Origin: an uncultured Lachnospiraceae bacterium
Lineage (GTDB): Bacteria; Bacillota; Clostridia; Lachnospirales; Lachnospiraceae
Assembly: GCA_910579615.1 (NCBI GenBank)
Contig: CAJTUA010000006.1
Location: forward strand, 1-64,000
DNA length: 64,000 nucleotides
Direction: 5' to 3'
Each line of letters starts with the position of its first letter. The first letter of the stretch is position 1. Of this stretch, positions 16,492 to 25,943 are shown piece after piece. The notes under the pieces were generated by a model that was not told the origin of the DNA, did not search any database, and worked only from the letters and a program-made list of their open reading frames with translations. A program made the translations under genes and the position numbers.

Positions 16492-18288
16492 TTACATCGT
16501 CTTTTCTGCTTCTGTCAGTGCAATTGAGAGCTCTTTTAGCTGTTTCTCATCTACCACATTTGGCGCATCCGTCATCAGGCAGGATGCATCCTTTACCTTC
16601 GGGAAGGCAATGACATCACGGATGGAATCCTCCTTTGCCATCAGCATGACAAGACGGTCAAGGCCATATGCCAGCCCTGCGTGCGGCGGAACCCCATACT
16701 GGAACGCATTCAGCAGGAAACCAAAACGTTCATAGGCATCCTCACGCGAAAAGCCGAGCGCTTCAAACATCTGCTCCTGCACATCGCTCTGGAAAATCCT
16801 CACCGAGCCGCCCCCGATTTCCGTGCCGTTTAACACAATATCATACGCTTTTGCGCGCACCTTGCCCGGCTGCGTCCTTAGCATCGCAAGGTCTTCCTCC
16901 ATCGGCATCGTGAACGGATGGTGCATCGCCACGTAGCGCCCTTCCTCCTCCGAATACTCAAACAGCGGGAACTGCGTTACCCAGAGGAAATTATACTGGT
17001 TTTTATCGAGCAAGTCAAGATTTCTTGCAATTTCAAGCCGCAGATTTCCGAGTACATCATAGACAACCTTATCCTTATCCGCGGCAAAAAGCAGCAAATC
17101 GCCCGGTTTTGCCTCCATTGCCGAGATGAGCGCCTTAACCTCCTCCTCCGTCAGAAATTTTGTAAAGGAGGATTTCACAGTGCCATCTGGTGCAATCGCA
17201 AGGTAGGCAAGCCCTTTCGCGCCGAAGTCCTTCGCATAGTCCACAAGTGCGTCTATCTTTTTCCGCGGCATCTCGCCCTGCCCGACCGCGTTGATGCCGC
17301 GCACCGAGCCGCCTGCCGCAATCGCCGAGGTAAATACAGAAAATCCGCAGTTTCTGACAACTTCGCTCACATTCTTTAATTCCATACCAAAACGGGTATC
17401 CGGCTTGTCCGAACCATAGCGGTCCATCGCCTCCTGCCAGGTCATCCTCGGAATCGGAAGCTTAATTTCAACCCCCAAAACCTCACCGAAAAGCTTCTGC
17501 AAAAGCCTTTCATTGACATCAATGACATCGTCCACATCCACAAACGACAGTTCCATATCAATCTGCGTAAACTCCGGCTGGCGGTCCGCGCGCAAATCCT
17601 CGTCGCGGAAGCATCTTGCAAGCTGAAAATAGCGGTCGTACCCGGAACACATCAAAAGCTGCTTAAACAGCTGCGGCGACTGCGGCAGTGCGTAGAAATT
17701 GCCCGGATGCACACGGCTTGGCACAAGGTAATCCCTCGCCCCCTCCGGTGTTGACTTGCAAAGCATTGGTGTCTCAATCTCAAGGAAGCCCTCATCGGCA
17801 AGGAACTGGCGTGTCAGTGTCGCAACCCGGCTGCGCAGCATCAAATTCCGCTGTAAATCCGGGCGGCGAAGGTCAAGGTAGCGGTATTTTAAGCGCAGTT
17901 CCTCCTTTGTCTTTGAACCCTCCTCAACCGGGAACGGCGGCGTCAATGCCTCCGAAAGCACGCGCAGCTCCTTTGCGCGAACCTCAATGTTTCCGGTCGC
18001 GAGGTTATCATTGACCGCACCCGAACGCGCCTCCACGCGCCCGACAACCGCGATAACGAATTCGCTGCGCAGCTTGTACGCCTTCTCAAAGCCCTCCGTA
18101 CCAATATCGTTCTCCTCAAAAATAATCTGCAAAATGCCGGAACGGTCCCGCAAATCGACAAAAATAATGCCTCCCTTGTTCCTGCTTTTCTGCACCCAGC
18201 CCATCACGGTCACGGTTTCGCCAATGTTTTGGGCGGAAACTTCCGTGCATCGGTGCGTCCGGTGCAAACCTTTCATTGATTCTGCCAT
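16492..18288 (-). CDS. aspS: Aspartyl-tRNA synthetase
   Basis: The protein has 598 residues, the normal size for the bacterial type. An N-terminal OB anticodon-binding domain (about 1-105, VTVMGWVQKSRNKGGIIFVD) is followed by the class II core with FRDEDLRADRQPEFTQID (motif 2), the inserted GAD domain (about 290-420) and motif 3 GLAYGLDRLVML. It charges tRNA-Asp. It follows hisS by 51 bp, so the two form an operon, the usual Firmicutes hisS-aspS order. Between them sits a short family A remnant that encodes ATG CGG AAC TGT ATA TAG before the SD AAAGGAAGG. Confidence 0.97.
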   Translation of the reverse strand: MAESMKGLHRTHRCTEVSAQNIGETVTVMGWVQKSRNKGGIIFVDLRDRSGILQIIFEENDIGTEGFEKAYKLRSEFVIAVVGRVEARSGAVNDNLATGNIEVRAKELRVLSEALTPPFPVEEGSKTKEELRLKYRYLDLRRPDLQRNLMLRSRVATLTRQFLADEGFLEIETPMLCKSTPEGARDYLVPSRVHPGNFYALPQSPQLFKQLLMCSGYDRYFQLARCFRDEDLRADRQPEFTQIDMELSFVDVDDVIDVNERLLQKLFGEVLGVEIKLPIPRMTWQEAMDRYGSDKPDTRFGMELKNVSEVVRNCGFSVFTSAIAAGGSVRGINAVGQGEMPRKKIDALVDYAKDFGAKGLAYLAIAPDGTVKSSFTKFLTEEEVKALISAMEAKPGDLLLFAADKDKVVYDVLGNLRLEIARNLDLLDKNQYNFLWVTQFPLFEYSEEEGRYVAMHHPFTMPMEEDLAMLRTQPGKVRAKAYDIVLNGTEIGGGSVRIFQSDVQEQMFEALGFSREDAYERFGFLLNAFQYGVPPHAGLAYGLDRLVMLMAKEDSIRDVIAFPKVKDASCLMTDAPNVVDEKQLKELSIALTEAEKTM

Positions 18289-18314
18289 CTTATTTGTCCT
18301 TCCTTTCTATATAC

Positions 18315-18336
18315 AGTTCCGCATGTCCCCTATGCT
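18315..18336 (-). repeat. Family A element remnant (SD-proximal end only)
   Basis: On the minus strand AGGGGACATGCGGAACT matches the SD-proximal end of family A. It is followed by GTATATAGAAAGGAAGG, the aspS SD. Only this terminal piece is present; the rest of the 51-bp gap up to the hisS stop is unrelated. It preserves the mini-ORF M-R-N-C-I-stop. Confidence 0.65.
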
Positions 18337-18339
18337 CCT

Positions 18340-19593
18340 TTATACTTGTCCTGTGAAATACTCTACAAGCTTGTCAAGCGCCACCTCGGTCTGCTCGCCC
18401 GTCTCCATATTCTTAACGGACGCTTTATTTGCTGCGATTTCATCCCCGCCCAGAATTACCGTATTTTTTGCGCCGATTTTATTCGCATATTTCATCTGCG
18501 CCTTCACGCTGCGCTCAAGGTAATCCGTCTCCGTTACAATGCCCGCCGCGCGCAGGGCAGTCACAAGGCGGAATGCCTGTGCTTTCACTTCCCTTCCAAG
18601 GATACCGACATATAGCGCCACTGGCTCCGGCTCTTCCAGCGCAATTCCCTCTTTTTCCAGGAAATACAGAATGCGCTCAATCCCGATGCCAAAGCCCACC
18701 GAAGGGATGTCCTGCTTTTCGTCAATCTCATGCACCAGACCGTCGTAGCGCCCACCCCCGCAGAGTGTAAAACCCTCGGAATTTACGAACTCAAACACCG
18801 TCTTGGTATAATAGTCAAGCCCCCGCACGATGCCAGTATCAATCTCATACGGAATGTCAAGCTCCGTCAAAAGTCGTTTCAGCTCCTCAAAATGTTCCTT
18901 ACATTCCTCGTCCAAATATTCAATTGTGCGCGGCGCATCCTTTACAATCGCCTTGCACTCCGGCACTTTACAGTCAATCACGCGCAGCGGATTTTTCACC
19001 ATACGCTCGCGGCAGGTATCACACAGACAGTCCTCATTCTTTTTCAGGTACGCAAGCAATGCATCATTGTAGGTCTTACGGCAATTCTTGCAGCCAATGC
19101 TGTTGATGTGGAGTTTTGCATCTTTTAGCCCAAGCTCCTTGATAAAGCCTGTCAGAAGTGTAATCAGCTCAACTTCCGCAAGCGGTCCCTTCGCGCCGAC
19201 AAACTCTACACCAAACTGGTGGTGCTGGCGCATCCGCCCGCTCTCCGGCTTCTCATAGCGAAACGCCTGCGTGAAATAAAAAAGCTTGGTTGGCTGTGCA
19301 TCCGCGTACATGCTATTTTCCAGATATGCGCGGATGGCACCCGCCGTTCCTTCCGGCTTCAGCGATATGCTCCTCTCGCCCTTGTCAATAAAAGTATACA
19401 TTTCCTTCTGGACAACATCGGTTGTCTCCCCAACACCGCGCTGAAAAAGCACCGTGTGCTCAAACGCAGGGGTAATAATCTCCTTGATATTGTACGCTTT
19501 GCAGATTACCCGTGCCTTCGCTTCAATGAGCGTGCGCCTGTGCATATCCGCCCCGTACCAGTCCTGTGTTCCTTTTGGTCTTTGTGTTATCAT
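18340..19593 (-). CDS. hisS: Histidyl-tRNA synthetase
   Basis: The protein has 417 residues. Class II motif 1 lies in EIITPAFEHTVLFQRGVG, motif 2 is FRYEKPESGRMRQHHQFG, and the histidine A loop reads GIVRGLDYYTKTVFEF. The C-terminal anticodon-binding domain is about 325-417. It makes His-tRNA from His, ATP and tRNA-His. It contains a CKNC...CDTC cysteine cluster near 170-195, seen in many clostridial HisRS. It starts 3 bp after the upstream HD-GYP stop, so the HD-GYP protein, hisS and aspS are one transcript. Confidence 0.97.
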   Translation of the reverse strand: MITQRPKGTQDWYGADMHRRTLIEAKARVICKAYNIKEIITPAFEHTVLFQRGVGETTDVVQKEMYTFIDKGERSISLKPEGTAGAIRAYLENSMYADAQPTKLFYFTQAFRYEKPESGRMRQHHQFGVEFVGAKGPLAEVELITLLTGFIKELGLKDAKLHINSIGCKNCRKTYNDALLAYLKKNEDCLCDTCRERMVKNPLRVIDCKVPECKAIVKDAPRTIEYLDEECKEHFEELKRLLTELDIPYEIDTGIVRGLDYYTKTVFEFVNSEGFTLCGGGRYDGLVHEIDEKQDIPSVGFGIGIERILYFLEKEGIALEEPEPVALYVGILGREVKAQAFRLVTALRAAGIVTETDYLERSVKAQMKYANKIGAKNTVILGGDEIAANKASVKNMETGEQTEVALDKLVEYFTGQV

Positions 19594-19596
19594 CTT

Positions 19597-20376
19597 CTAC
19601 CTCATTTCTATCCCTGCGGCGCGGTATTTCTCCGCCGCCCAGAATTCCCATTTCCCGCGCGCTTTCCTGAGCTGGTCAATCTGCCCGCGCAATTGGTTGA
19701 TATCTATGGCTATACATCCCTCCGTCGTGGCCTTGCTTTTGCCGCGCGCCCTTATCTGGCGGTTCACGCTTTCCACAAACTCCCACATTTCCTTTATCCC
19801 CTCCGAATGCACGACACTTAAAAACGCCAGAAATACGCGCATATCAAAATGCCTCGCCTCGTCAATCATCATCTCCACCGCCGTCTCGCTGTCGAACGCC
19901 TCACGGTACGGGCGCTCGGAAATCAATGCCGCGTACACATCACAGATGCGCAGGATTCTTGCCGCAAGCGGTATTTTCTCCCCGCGCATATTGTCCGGAT
20001 ACCCTGTTCCATCATAGTTTTCGTGGTGATGGAGCACCGCCTGCAGCAGCATATCCGAAAAACCACCAAAAAGCTGCAATGTCTCGTAACCAAGCTTCGG
20101 ATGCATGCGGACATACTTCATCTCCTCAACCTGCAGTACTGCATCATCCCGCCCATACAAAAACTTTCCTATCTGAAGTTTTCCAATATCATGCAACATC
20201 CCTGCTCTCATGATTTCTCTGTAAAATGCTTCATCGCAGCCAAGCTCAACGGCAAGAAGCCCTGCAAGATTGCCCACCAGAATCCCGTGGTCAATTGCGT
20301 CAAGCATATCATTCCCTAACGCCTCTTCTCTTCCGAAAACAGACCAGACGCGCTCATCCAAATCCTGCTGCATCAT
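19597..20376 (-). CDS. HD-GYP domain c-di-GMP phosphodiesterase, hisS-linked
   Basis: The protein of about 259 residues has HDIGKLQIG, HHHENYDGTGYP and DVYAALISERPY, a complete HD-GYP catalytic set. There is no other recognisable domain; a C-terminal basic coiled stretch (QLRGQIDQLRKARGKWEF) follows. The start at 20376 or 20373 is set by AAAGGG a few nt upstream. Unusually, the family A mini-ORF ATG at 20412-20414 is in frame with this gene and has no stop before it, so a form with the N-terminal addition MRDLNKKGCS is possible. It is followed directly by hisS. Confidence 0.9.
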   Translation of the reverse strand: MMQQDLDERVWSVFGREEALGNDMLDAIDHGILVGNLAGLLAVELGCDEAFYREIMRAGMLHDIGKLQIGKFLYGRDDAVLQVEEMKYVRMHPKLGYETLQLFGGFSDMLLQAVLHHHENYDGTGYPDNMRGEKIPLAARILRICDVYAALISERPYREAFDSETAVEMMIDEARHFDMRVFLAFLSVVHSEGIKEMWEFVESVNRQIRARGKSKATTEGCIAIDINQLRGQIDQLRKARGKWEFWAAEKYRAAGIEMR

Positions 20377-20396
20377 GCTGCACCCTTTCTTATTTA

Positions 20397-20560
20397 AGTC
20401 CCGCATATCTCCCTTCCAGAACCCACAATGGCAGTGTAATTTTTGTCTGTCACCCACACGTTTTACGCAGATTCCTGGCACAAAAATTCCACTGGGGTCT
20501 GTACGGGACATATGCTGTTTTTAAGTCCCGCATATCTCCCTTCCCAGGCACATCCTTTTA
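20397..20560 (-). repeat. Family A palindromic element, one long unit plus a partial unit
   Basis: Unit 1 (20397-20522) is about 125 bp because the apical part is enlarged by about 20 bp. Arms are GCATAT..CCC/GGGACATATGC, CAGAACCC/GGGGTCTG and CAGTG-TAATTTTTG/CAAAAATTCCACTG. Unit 2 (20524-20560) keeps only the first arm and stops 3 bp before the hemZ stop codon. The local junction variant here is GCGGGACTTAAA in both copies, unlike other loci. Confidence 0.85.
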
Positions 20561-20563
20561 TGT

Positions 20564-22201
20564 TCACAGTCTATCCCGATGTGCCGAGAGGAAGTGCTCT
20601 TTCCTCTGAATCATCTCGTCGATTCTCTCAATGTAATCCTTTAAGCTCTTTACATTTTCCACCCGCTCCATCTGGTTTTCCTTATGCATGACATATTTCG
20701 TGGTAGCGCCCGCGCCAAGTGCCAAAATACTCTGGCGCTCCTCCATAATCAGAATATTGTAAAGCCCTTCCTTCCCGCGCTTTGCATACCCCACATTTTC
20801 CAGATTCTCCGTCATGTTTTTCTGCCGATACAGATAATAGGGATGGTAGTCATTCCCTGCCGCAAACTCGCGGCTTAAACGCAGCATTTCCTGCACGCCG
20901 CGCGCCTCAAGCCCCGCGTATTCCTCCCGGTTCGTATTTAAACGGGCCGCCCGTTTTACTGCTAATGTATGTACCGTCAGATTGTCCGGTGAAAGCTTTC
21001 CGATACGGGAAAGCGTTTCCGCCACATCCTCCGGCGTTTCCTTTGCAAGCCCCAAAATCAAGTCCATGTTGATATTGTCAAAGCCGAGCTCCCGCGCCAT
21101 GTAAAAGGCTTCCTCGATTTCCTCCACGGTGTGCCGCCGCCCAATCAAATCAAGCGTTGCCTGCTTCATTGTCTGCGGATTGATGGAAATGCGCCGGATG
21201 CCGTGCGCGCGGATAACGGAAAGCTTTTCCCTTGTGATGCTGTCCGGACGCCCCGCCTCCACCGTGATTTCCCTTACATAGGCCATATCAAGATTGTCCT
21301 CCATAAAGGTAAAAAGGCGGTCAAGCTGTTCTGCCGAGAGCGTGGTCGGAGTGCCCCCGCCCACATAGATGGTCTGTAACTTTCTTCCCGGGATTGCCCC
21401 CGCCCCTCCCGCATAGCGGATTTCCTTAAAAAGCGCTTCCAGATACTCCTCCATGCGCCCCCCGTAGACTGCAACTGGATATGAGGTGAAAGAGCAATAA
21501 TAACAGGTACTCGGACAGAACGGAATGCCGATATACATACTGTATCCGGCACGGTAATCCAACTGGTTTAAAATTTCATATTCCGTCCTCGCAACCGCAA
21601 GGCTTGTCATGATTTTCTCATCGGAACAAAAATATTCCTCCCGCATAAAGCGGGTAATCTCCTCCGGCGTCCTCCCCTCCTCAAGCTGTTCTAGCACCTG
21701 CTTCGTCGGCCGGATTCCGGTCAGGATTCCCCACGGCAGATGCAGCCCGCTCACCCGCTCCAAAACCCGGTAGAGCGGGCGCATCAGGGCATTTTTGTAC
21801 GCGCGTCGGTCGGTAATTTTTACGCCGCAATTGCTGCGATTGTCTTCGCTTACGGCATCCATCCCAAGAATGCCGATGCCGCCTGCCCGCGCGCCGGCAT
21901 GGAATTCATCCGCAATCCATTCCAACCCACAGCGAACCGCAAAATACCCGTCCGACTCCATCAGGTAAAACGCATAGTCCGGGAAGAAATCCTTCCCTTG
22001 CCCCGCCCCTTTTTCTCCTGTGGCACCTAAGGCCTCTTTCGGGAAATTCTTCTCCAAAAACGCCATCCACTCCGCCACGTCGCGGATGTTTTCCTCTATC
22101 TCTCCTTTTTGAACCGTGAAATCACAGCCCGGATAAAACGCCTTAATCAGCGGCCTTAAATCCTGCTCGAAATCCACGCCCCATATCATCATACCAAACA
22201 T
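20564..22201 (-). CDS. hemZ: Coproporphyrinogen dehydrogenase-like radical SAM protein HemZ
   Basis: This 545-residue protein carries the radical SAM cysteines in GIPFCPSTCYYCSFTSYP (CxxxCxxC, about residue 220) and a GGGTPTTLS motif, as in HemN/HemZ enzymes. An N-terminal domain of about 150 residues not found in HemN is typical of HemZ. The family is linked to oxygen-independent porphyrinogen decarboxylation, but many clostridial HemZ proteins occur without a full haem pathway, so the substrate is uncertain. The start ATG overlaps the upstream MBL stop (TGATG). It ends just before a truncated family A unit. Confidence 0.92.
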   Translation of the reverse strand: MFGMMIWGVDFEQDLRPLIKAFYPGCDFTVQKGEIEENIRDVAEWMAFLEKNFPKEALGATGEKGAGQGKDFFPDYAFYLMESDGYFAVRCGLEWIADEFHAGARAGGIGILGMDAVSEDNRSNCGVKITDRRAYKNALMRPLYRVLERVSGLHLPWGILTGIRPTKQVLEQLEEGRTPEEITRFMREEYFCSDEKIMTSLAVARTEYEILNQLDYRAGYSMYIGIPFCPSTCYYCSFTSYPVAVYGGRMEEYLEALFKEIRYAGGAGAIPGRKLQTIYVGGGTPTTLSAEQLDRLFTFMEDNLDMAYVREITVEAGRPDSITREKLSVIRAHGIRRISINPQTMKQATLDLIGRRHTVEEIEEAFYMARELGFDNINMDLILGLAKETPEDVAETLSRIGKLSPDNLTVHTLAVKRAARLNTNREEYAGLEARGVQEMLRLSREFAAGNDYHPYYLYRQKNMTENLENVGYAKRGKEGLYNILIMEERQSILALGAGATTKYVMHKENQMERVENVKSLKDYIERIDEMIQRKEHFLSAHRDRL

Positions 22202-22842
22202 CAGTACAAATATCCTTCTTCATTCACATATGGATTGTTCTCTTTCTCATAGGCGATGCTTGTCGCAGGTCCGTGCCCCGGATAGACCTTTGTCGCATCC
22301 GGCAGTACAAAAAGCCGTTCCTTCACGGAATCAATTAACACCTTCGCGCTTCCACCCGGGAAATCCGTCCGCCCCACGGACTCAAAAAAGAGCGTATCGC
22401 CGGAAAAGAGGATTCCCTCCTGCCCAAAATAAAAGCACACGCCGCCCTTCGTATGCCCGGGCGTGGCAATCACCGTACAGGAAAGCGCACCAAATTCAAG
22501 CTTTTCCCCGTCCGAAAACGTTTCATCCGGCAGGACGCTGCACGCACAGCCAAACGCCTGCCCCACATTTAAGACCGGGTCAGCGCAAAGCTCACGCTCC
22601 GCCTCACTGCAAAGAAGCTTTACCGAAAACTCCCGCCGCAGCTCATCCGCCGCTAAAATATGGTCAAAATGCCCGTGCGTAAGCAAAATTGCGCGGGGCT
22701 TTAAATCCATCCCCCTGATTTTTTCCGCAATCCGCCCCGCCGCGGCACCCGGGTCAATCACGAGCGCATCCTTCGTTTCCCCGTCAAAAACAATATAGCA
22801 GTTTGTAACCACGGCTCCCACCGCAAGCTTTTCTACCGTCAT
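22201..22842 (-). CDS. MBL-fold hydrolase (glyoxalase II-like)
   Basis: The 213-residue metallo-beta-lactamase-fold enzyme has HGHFDHILA (metal ligands), a GHTKGGVCFYF ligand, DTLFFESVGRTD and PGHGPATSIAYEK. This set matches the short YcbL/glyoxalase-II-like hydrolases that cleave thioesters. The gene starts with a 4-bp overlap on the rel stop and its own stop overlaps the hemZ start, so rel-MBL-hemZ are translationally coupled. The neighbour order rel, MBL, hemZ is common in Firmicutes. Confidence 0.93.
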   Translation of the reverse strand: MTVEKLAVGAVVTNCYIVFDGETKDALVIDPGAAAGRIAEKIRGMDLKPRAILLTHGHFDHILAADELRREFSVKLLCSEAERELCADPVLNVGQAFGCACSVLPDETFSDGEKLEFGALSCTVIATPGHTKGGVCFYFGQEGILFSGDTLFFESVGRTDFPGGSAKVLIDSVKERLFVLPDATKVYPGHGPATSIAYEKENNPYVNEEGYLY

Positions 22843-25139
22843 CCCGTCGTCCTTTCTACGTCCAACACGCTCTCAATCCCGCGCAGCTTTGCAATCAGCA
22901 TGGTCAGCTGCTCCTTGCCGTTAATCGCAAAATCCGCGCTGATGGTCGCCGTCCCCTGCTTGTTCGTGCGCGCCGTCAGACCGCTCAAATCAATCTTATT
23001 CTCCGTAAATACACGGGAAATGTCAAGCAAAATGCCGTTGCGGTTGTTCGCGTAAATTTTAATCCCCGCATGGTAAAGCGTACTCTCCTGCGCATTGCCC
23101 TCCGGTACGCTCCACTCCGCATCAATGAGCCGCGCGCGCTCCTCCTCCGACAGATTCAGCACATTGACACAGTCCGTGCGGTGGATGGAAACGCCCCTGC
23201 CGCGCGTGACAAACCCGACAATCTCATCGCCCGGCACCGGGGAGCAGCACTTCGAAAAATGCACTGCCACATCGTGGATACCCTGCACAACGATACCGCC
23301 CTTGGCATATACCTGCGCCGTCTTGTCATTCTTAATCTCCGCGACCGCCTCAAGCACCTGCTCATCCGTGATTTCCTTCTTGTGCTTTTTCTCATATTCT
23401 TCAAAGAGCCTATTGACAATCTGCCCTTCCTTTAAGCCGCCATGCCCGACCGCCGCATAGATGGAATCCCAGTCACGGAAGCCATACTTGCGCATACATG
23501 CCTCCATGTACTCGGTCTTTAACAGGTCGCTCAAAACAATATTCTTCGTCTTGCAATAATTTGAAATCATTTCCTTGCCGCGCAGAATATTATCCTCTTT
23601 TAATTCCGCCTTGAACCACTGGTTAATCTTGTTCTTCGCCTGCGTGCTCTTGACAAGGCTTAACCAGTCACGGCTCGGACCCCTGGAATTTTGCGAGGTA
23701 ATGACTTCAATGCGGTCACCGTTCTGTATGACATAATCAAATGTAACCAGTTTCCCGTTCACCCTGGCACCCACCATCTTGTTGCCGACCGCGCTGTGGA
23801 TGCTGTAGGCAAAATCAACCGGGGTGGAGCCCGCCGGAAGATTTTTTACATCGCCGGTCGGTGTAAAACAGTACACGCTCTCCGAAAAAAGATTCAAATC
23901 ATTCTTTAGGAGGCTTAAAAATTCCCGGTTGTCGGACATATCCTTCTGCCACTCCAGAATCTGGCGAAGCCAGGTCAGCTTCTCCTCCTCGGTCGCCTCC
24001 GGGTTCTTGCCATTCTGCGCTTCCTTATATTTCCAGTGCGCCGCGATACCGTACTCTGCTGTGCGGTGCATCTCGTAGGTGCGTATCTGGATTTCAAACG
24101 GCTGCCCTTTTGGCCCAATCAGGGTCGTGTGGAGGGATTGATACATATTTGCCTTTGGCATCGCGATATAATCCTTAAAGCGCCCCGGAATCGGTTTGTA
24201 CATCTCATGGATGACACCGAGCGCCGCATAGCAGTCCTTCACGCTGTCCACAATAATGCGGATTGCGAAAATATCATAAATCTGGTCAAAGTTTTTGTGT
24301 TGGTTGACCATCTTCTTATAAATGCTGAAAAAATGCTTCACCCTGCCATCAATCCTTGCCTCGATGCCCGCATCCTCAATCTGCTCGCTTACATCCGCGA
24401 TAATATCGGCAATAAATTTGTCACGCACTTCCTTCTTTGAGTCAAGGCGCTCCTCTAAGTCCTTATAAACCTCGGGCTCAAGATACATCAGCGATAAGTC
24501 ATCAAGCTCAATCTTAATCTTTGAAATGCCAAGGCGCTGCGCAATCGGCGCATAGATATCCATCGTCTCCCGCGATTTTTCAATCTGTTTTGCCGGGGTC
24601 TGGTACTGCATCGTGCGCATATTGTGCAGGCGGTCGGCAAGCTTGATTAAGATAACGCGGATATCCTTCGCCATCGCAAGGAACATCTTGCGCAAATTTT
24701 CCGCCTGGATTTCCACCTTATCCTTCGAATAATTCAACTGCGTCAGCTTTGTAACACCATCCACAAGCAGCGCGACTTCCTCGCCGAACTCAGCCTTTAG
24801 CTCCTCGATTGTCATCACCGTATCCTCGACGATATCGTGCAGAATTCCCGCAATAATGGACTCCTTATCCAGCTCAAGCTCTGCCAAAATAATCGCGACG
24901 CAGATTGGATGTATGATATATGGCTCCCCCGATTTGCGAAGCTGCCCTTCATGTGCATTGACCGCGACCCGGTAAGCTTTTTCAATCACGGACAAATCCG
25001 TGGAAGGATGGTAATTCCGAATCGTTTTCATCAAAATATCGTGCAACTCCTCCACGCTCGTAAAATCCTTCGGCGTTGCAAAGGGCACCTTATTCTCTTC
25101 ACTATTTTCCTGTAATTGCATCCCTTTCTTCTCGTCCAT
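22839..25139 (-). CDS. relA: Bifunctional (p)ppGpp synthetase/hydrolase, RelA/SpoT type
   Basis: The protein has 766 residues. The HD hydrolase domain (about 45-200) has HDIVEDT, so hydrolysis should be active. The synthetase domain (about 240-350) has RVKHFFSIYKKM, DIFAIRIIV and PMPKANMYQSLHTT-like AMPKANMYQSLHTT. TGS (about 410-470), a helical zone and a Cys-containing CC domain with HFSKCCSPVPGDEIVG follow, then a C-terminal ACT domain. It makes and removes the starvation alarmone on idle ribosomes. The 179 bp between its start and apt contain no recognised regulator, only AT-rich promoter-like sequence. Confidence 0.97.
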   Translation of the reverse strand: MDEKKGMQLQENSEENKVPFATPKDFTSVEELHDILMKTIRNYHPSTDLSVIEKAYRVAVNAHEGQLRKSGEPYIIHPICVAIILAELELDKESIIAGILHDIVEDTVMTIEELKAEFGEEVALLVDGVTKLTQLNYSKDKVEIQAENLRKMFLAMAKDIRVILIKLADRLHNMRTMQYQTPAKQIEKSRETMDIYAPIAQRLGISKIKIELDDLSLMYLEPEVYKDLEERLDSKKEVRDKFIADIIADVSEQIEDAGIEARIDGRVKHFFSIYKKMVNQHKNFDQIYDIFAIRIIVDSVKDCYAALGVIHEMYKPIPGRFKDYIAMPKANMYQSLHTTLIGPKGQPFEIQIRTYEMHRTAEYGIAAHWKYKEAQNGKNPEATEEEKLTWLRQILEWQKDMSDNREFLSLLKNDLNLFSESVYCFTPTGDVKNLPAGSTPVDFAYSIHSAVGNKMVGARVNGKLVTFDYVIQNGDRIEVITSQNSRGPSRDWLSLVKSTQAKNKINQWFKAELKEDNILRGKEMISNYCKTKNIVLSDLLKTEYMEACMRKYGFRDWDSIYAAVGHGGLKEGQIVNRLFEEYEKKHKKEITDEQVLEAVAEIKNDKTAQVYAKGGIVVQGIHDVAVHFSKCCSPVPGDEIVGFVTRGRGVSIHRTDCVNVLNLSEEERARLIDAEWSVPEGNAQESTLYHAGIKIYANNRNGILLDISRVFTENKIDLSGLTARTNKQGTATISADFAINGKEQLTMLIAKLRGIESVLDVERTTG

Positions 25140-25318
25140 GAATCCGCCTCCAAATTTATGTAGATTATGTTACCACAGTTATTTTAAAATATTTCAAAAA
25201 TCGTATTATTTCTATATGATATAAAATAATTCCTGTCAATGTCTGGCAGGCTTTCACCTTTTTTTAATCCATGATGTGCCGCACCCGAAAAGCTGCCGCA
25301 GGCTTTCCTCTTCCCAAA

Positions 25319-25843
25319 TTATTTTCCCTCATAACAGATAACGGATGCTACATCATAGCCTTCGAGCTGTTTTCTGCCGCAAAGCCCTGCAAGCTCCATC
25401 AGGAATACAATCTTTACAACTTCGCCGCCCAGGCGCTCAATCAGGCGGATAATCGCCTTCGTCGTCCCGCCCGTCGCAATCAAATCGTCGATGATGACCA
25501 CCTTTTGCCCCGGTAAAATCGCATCCTTGTGGATTTCGACCACCGCCGTACCATACTCAAGGTCATACTCCTCCTCGATGGTCTCACAAGGCAGCTTCCC
25601 TTTCTTGCGCACCGGAACAAACGGCTTATTCAGGTTGTAGGCAACCGGAACCCCAAAAATAAAGCCCCTCGACTCCGGTCCTACCACCACGTCAAAATCC
25701 ACCCCTGCAAGGTGCGCCTGCATCTCGTCAATCGAGCGGTGCAGCCCTTCCGAATCCTGCAGCACACTCGTCACATCGCGGAAAATAATTCCTTTTTCCG
25801 GAAAATCCGGAATACTCCTCACATAGTCCTTTAGCTCTTTCAT
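25319..25843 (-). CDS. apt: Adenine phosphoribosyltransferase
   Basis: The 174-residue length is typical. The PRPP-binding loop is VVIIDDLIATGGTTKAI, and VVGPESRGFIFGVPVAY, RKKGKLPC and EYDLEYGTAVVEIHKDAI match Apt. It salvages adenine to AMP using PRPP. It has its own promoter at 25897-25924. The gene order apt-rel is conserved in Firmicutes, and rel starts 179 bp downstream with no clear terminator between, so partial co-transcription is likely. Confidence 0.97.
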   Translation of the reverse strand: MKELKDYVRSIPDFPEKGIIFRDVTSVLQDSEGLHRSIDEMQAHLAGVDFDVVVGPESRGFIFGVPVAYNLNKPFVPVRKKGKLPCETIEEEYDLEYGTAVVEIHKDAILPGQKVVIIDDLIATGGTTKAIIRLIERLGGEVVKIVFLMELAGLCGRKQLEGYDVASVICYEGK

Positions 25844-25896
25844 CCAGATACCCCTTTCCTTTCCATCATAAAAGTAACAAAATGCTATAATTTATA

Positions 25897-25924
25897 ATTA
25901 TATCACTCTTTCGGCGATTCGCAA
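25897..25924 (-). promoter_or_regulatory. Sigma-A promoter of apt
   Basis: On the minus strand the -35 is TTGCGA (25919-25924) and the -10 is TATAAT (25897-25902) with a 16-bp spacer. The start site would be near 25890, about 47 nt before apt. Confidence 0.7.
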
Positions 25925-25943
25925 CTTTTTTTTGTAAAACAGG

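Noticed and set aside
25140..25318. Riboswitch between apt and rel
   Set aside because: No known motif recognised; only AT-rich sequence and a weak CCTGTC/GGCAGG hairpin.
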